Assembly: GCA_023055355.1 (NCBI GenBank) | Contig: JALJCS010000002.1 | Coordinates: 89,615,001 to 89,679,000 of the forward strand | DNA from: Agelaius tricolor | Taxonomy: Eukaryota; Chordata; Aves; Passeriformes; Icteridae | Direction of reading: 5' to 3' | Length of the DNA: 64,000 bases | Shown: positions 63,761 to 64,000 of the stretch, one piece after another | Numbering within the stretch: the stretch's first letter is position 1 | How the letters are laid out: each line of letters starts with the position of its first letter | Notes under the pieces: model-generated | Told to the model about the DNA's origin: nothing | Seen by the model: only the letters and a program-made list of their open reading frames with translations | Databases searched by the model: none | Translations under genes and position numbers: made by a program

Positions 63761-64000
63761 CTTACCCCGCCGGCACTAACAGCCTTTTCAGCATCTTGAC
63801 TCAGTGTCCATTCTAAGGTATTTGTTAACGCAGGACTATGATTACTTAAAGCCTGTTTTAAGGAAGCTTGGAAAAGGCTCGCTGTTCCTTGGACCCGGTG
63901 TTTCCCTTTTGTTTATCTAACAGCGCAGACCAAGAGCGTTCCCTGCCCGCCGCACGGCCCGGGGGCAGAGGCGCGATGCGGGCACCCCCGCGCTCGGGCC
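63761..64000. promoter_or_regulatory. CpG-island edge, probable promoter of a gene to the right
   Basis: CpGs first appear at 63767 (ACCCCGCCGGCAC). By my count about 14 lie in the last 121 bases (63880-64000), where the sequence turns strongly GC-rich (GCCCGCCGCACGGCCCGGGG). This abrupt change after 60 kb of CpG-poor DNA is typical of a vertebrate CpG-island promoter or first exon. An ATG at 63976-63978 has G at -3 and stays open to the window end (8 codons), but too little is visible to call it a start. Transcription direction and gene identity cannot be determined from this window. Confidence 0.7.

Noticed and set aside
63900..63923. 3' splice site (pyrimidine-rich tract then CTAACAG)
   Set aside because: It looks plausible but no exon can be read after it before the window ends, so it was not annotated.
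1..64000. A bacterial or phage defence system, operon or CRISPR array
   Set aside because: The sequence is vertebrate nuclear DNA: CR1, SINE and LTR repeats, CpG depletion, and no adjacent long frames or regularly spaced repeats.

Overview
The window looks like a gene-poor, AT-rich stretch of a bird nuclear genome, most likely a songbird (Passeriformes). The main evidence is the repeats. Several CR1 LINE copies, on both strands, end in the typical ATTCTATGATTCT-type avian 3' tail. A tRNA-headed SINE with a CR1 tail matches the passerine TguSINE1 type as I remember it. There are two solo retroviral LTRs of types I associate with songbirds. I see no bacterial or phage gene organisation, no CRISPR array, no operon and no rRNA or functional tRNA gene. 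Subfamily names come from memory of these families, not from a search.

Layout. 1-20.1 kb: mostly single-copy AT-rich intergenic DNA, with one CR1 3' end (291-566, minus), a poly-C run, a short hairpin, and a motif-rich segment (14870-15340) that could be a conserved non-coding element. 20.1-20.6 kb: a CR1 body fragment lacking its 3' end. 20.6-31 kb: intergenic DNA containing a 227-codon minus-strand open frame (29171-29854), probably chance, next to a homeodomain/POU-motif-rich candidate element (29850-30150). 31-44.5 kb: the repeat-dense part. It holds a possible MIR-like relic, five CR1 segments, a solo LTR inserted into a CR1 with a 5-bp target duplication, a tandem repeat array, and a second solo LTR on the minus strand. 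44.5-61 kb: mostly single-copy DNA, with a CR1 preceded by a (AGAAT)14 microsatellite, the SINE at 51.6 kb, and a small CpG-rich islet at 56.6-56.9 kb with a 12-bp palindromic E-box. 61.0-62.4 kb: the longest CR1 copy, covering part of the reverse transcriptase region. The last 120 bp are strongly CpG-rich and look like the edge of a CpG-island promoter whose gene lies to the right of the window.

I could not identify any host protein-coding exon. The open frames present are short and overlapping, have no recognisable domain, or belong to decayed CR1 ORF2. I found no new multi-gene system. The observations most worth checking are the nested LTR-in-CR1, the SINE, the CpG islet, the two candidate conserved elements, and the CpG-island edge.
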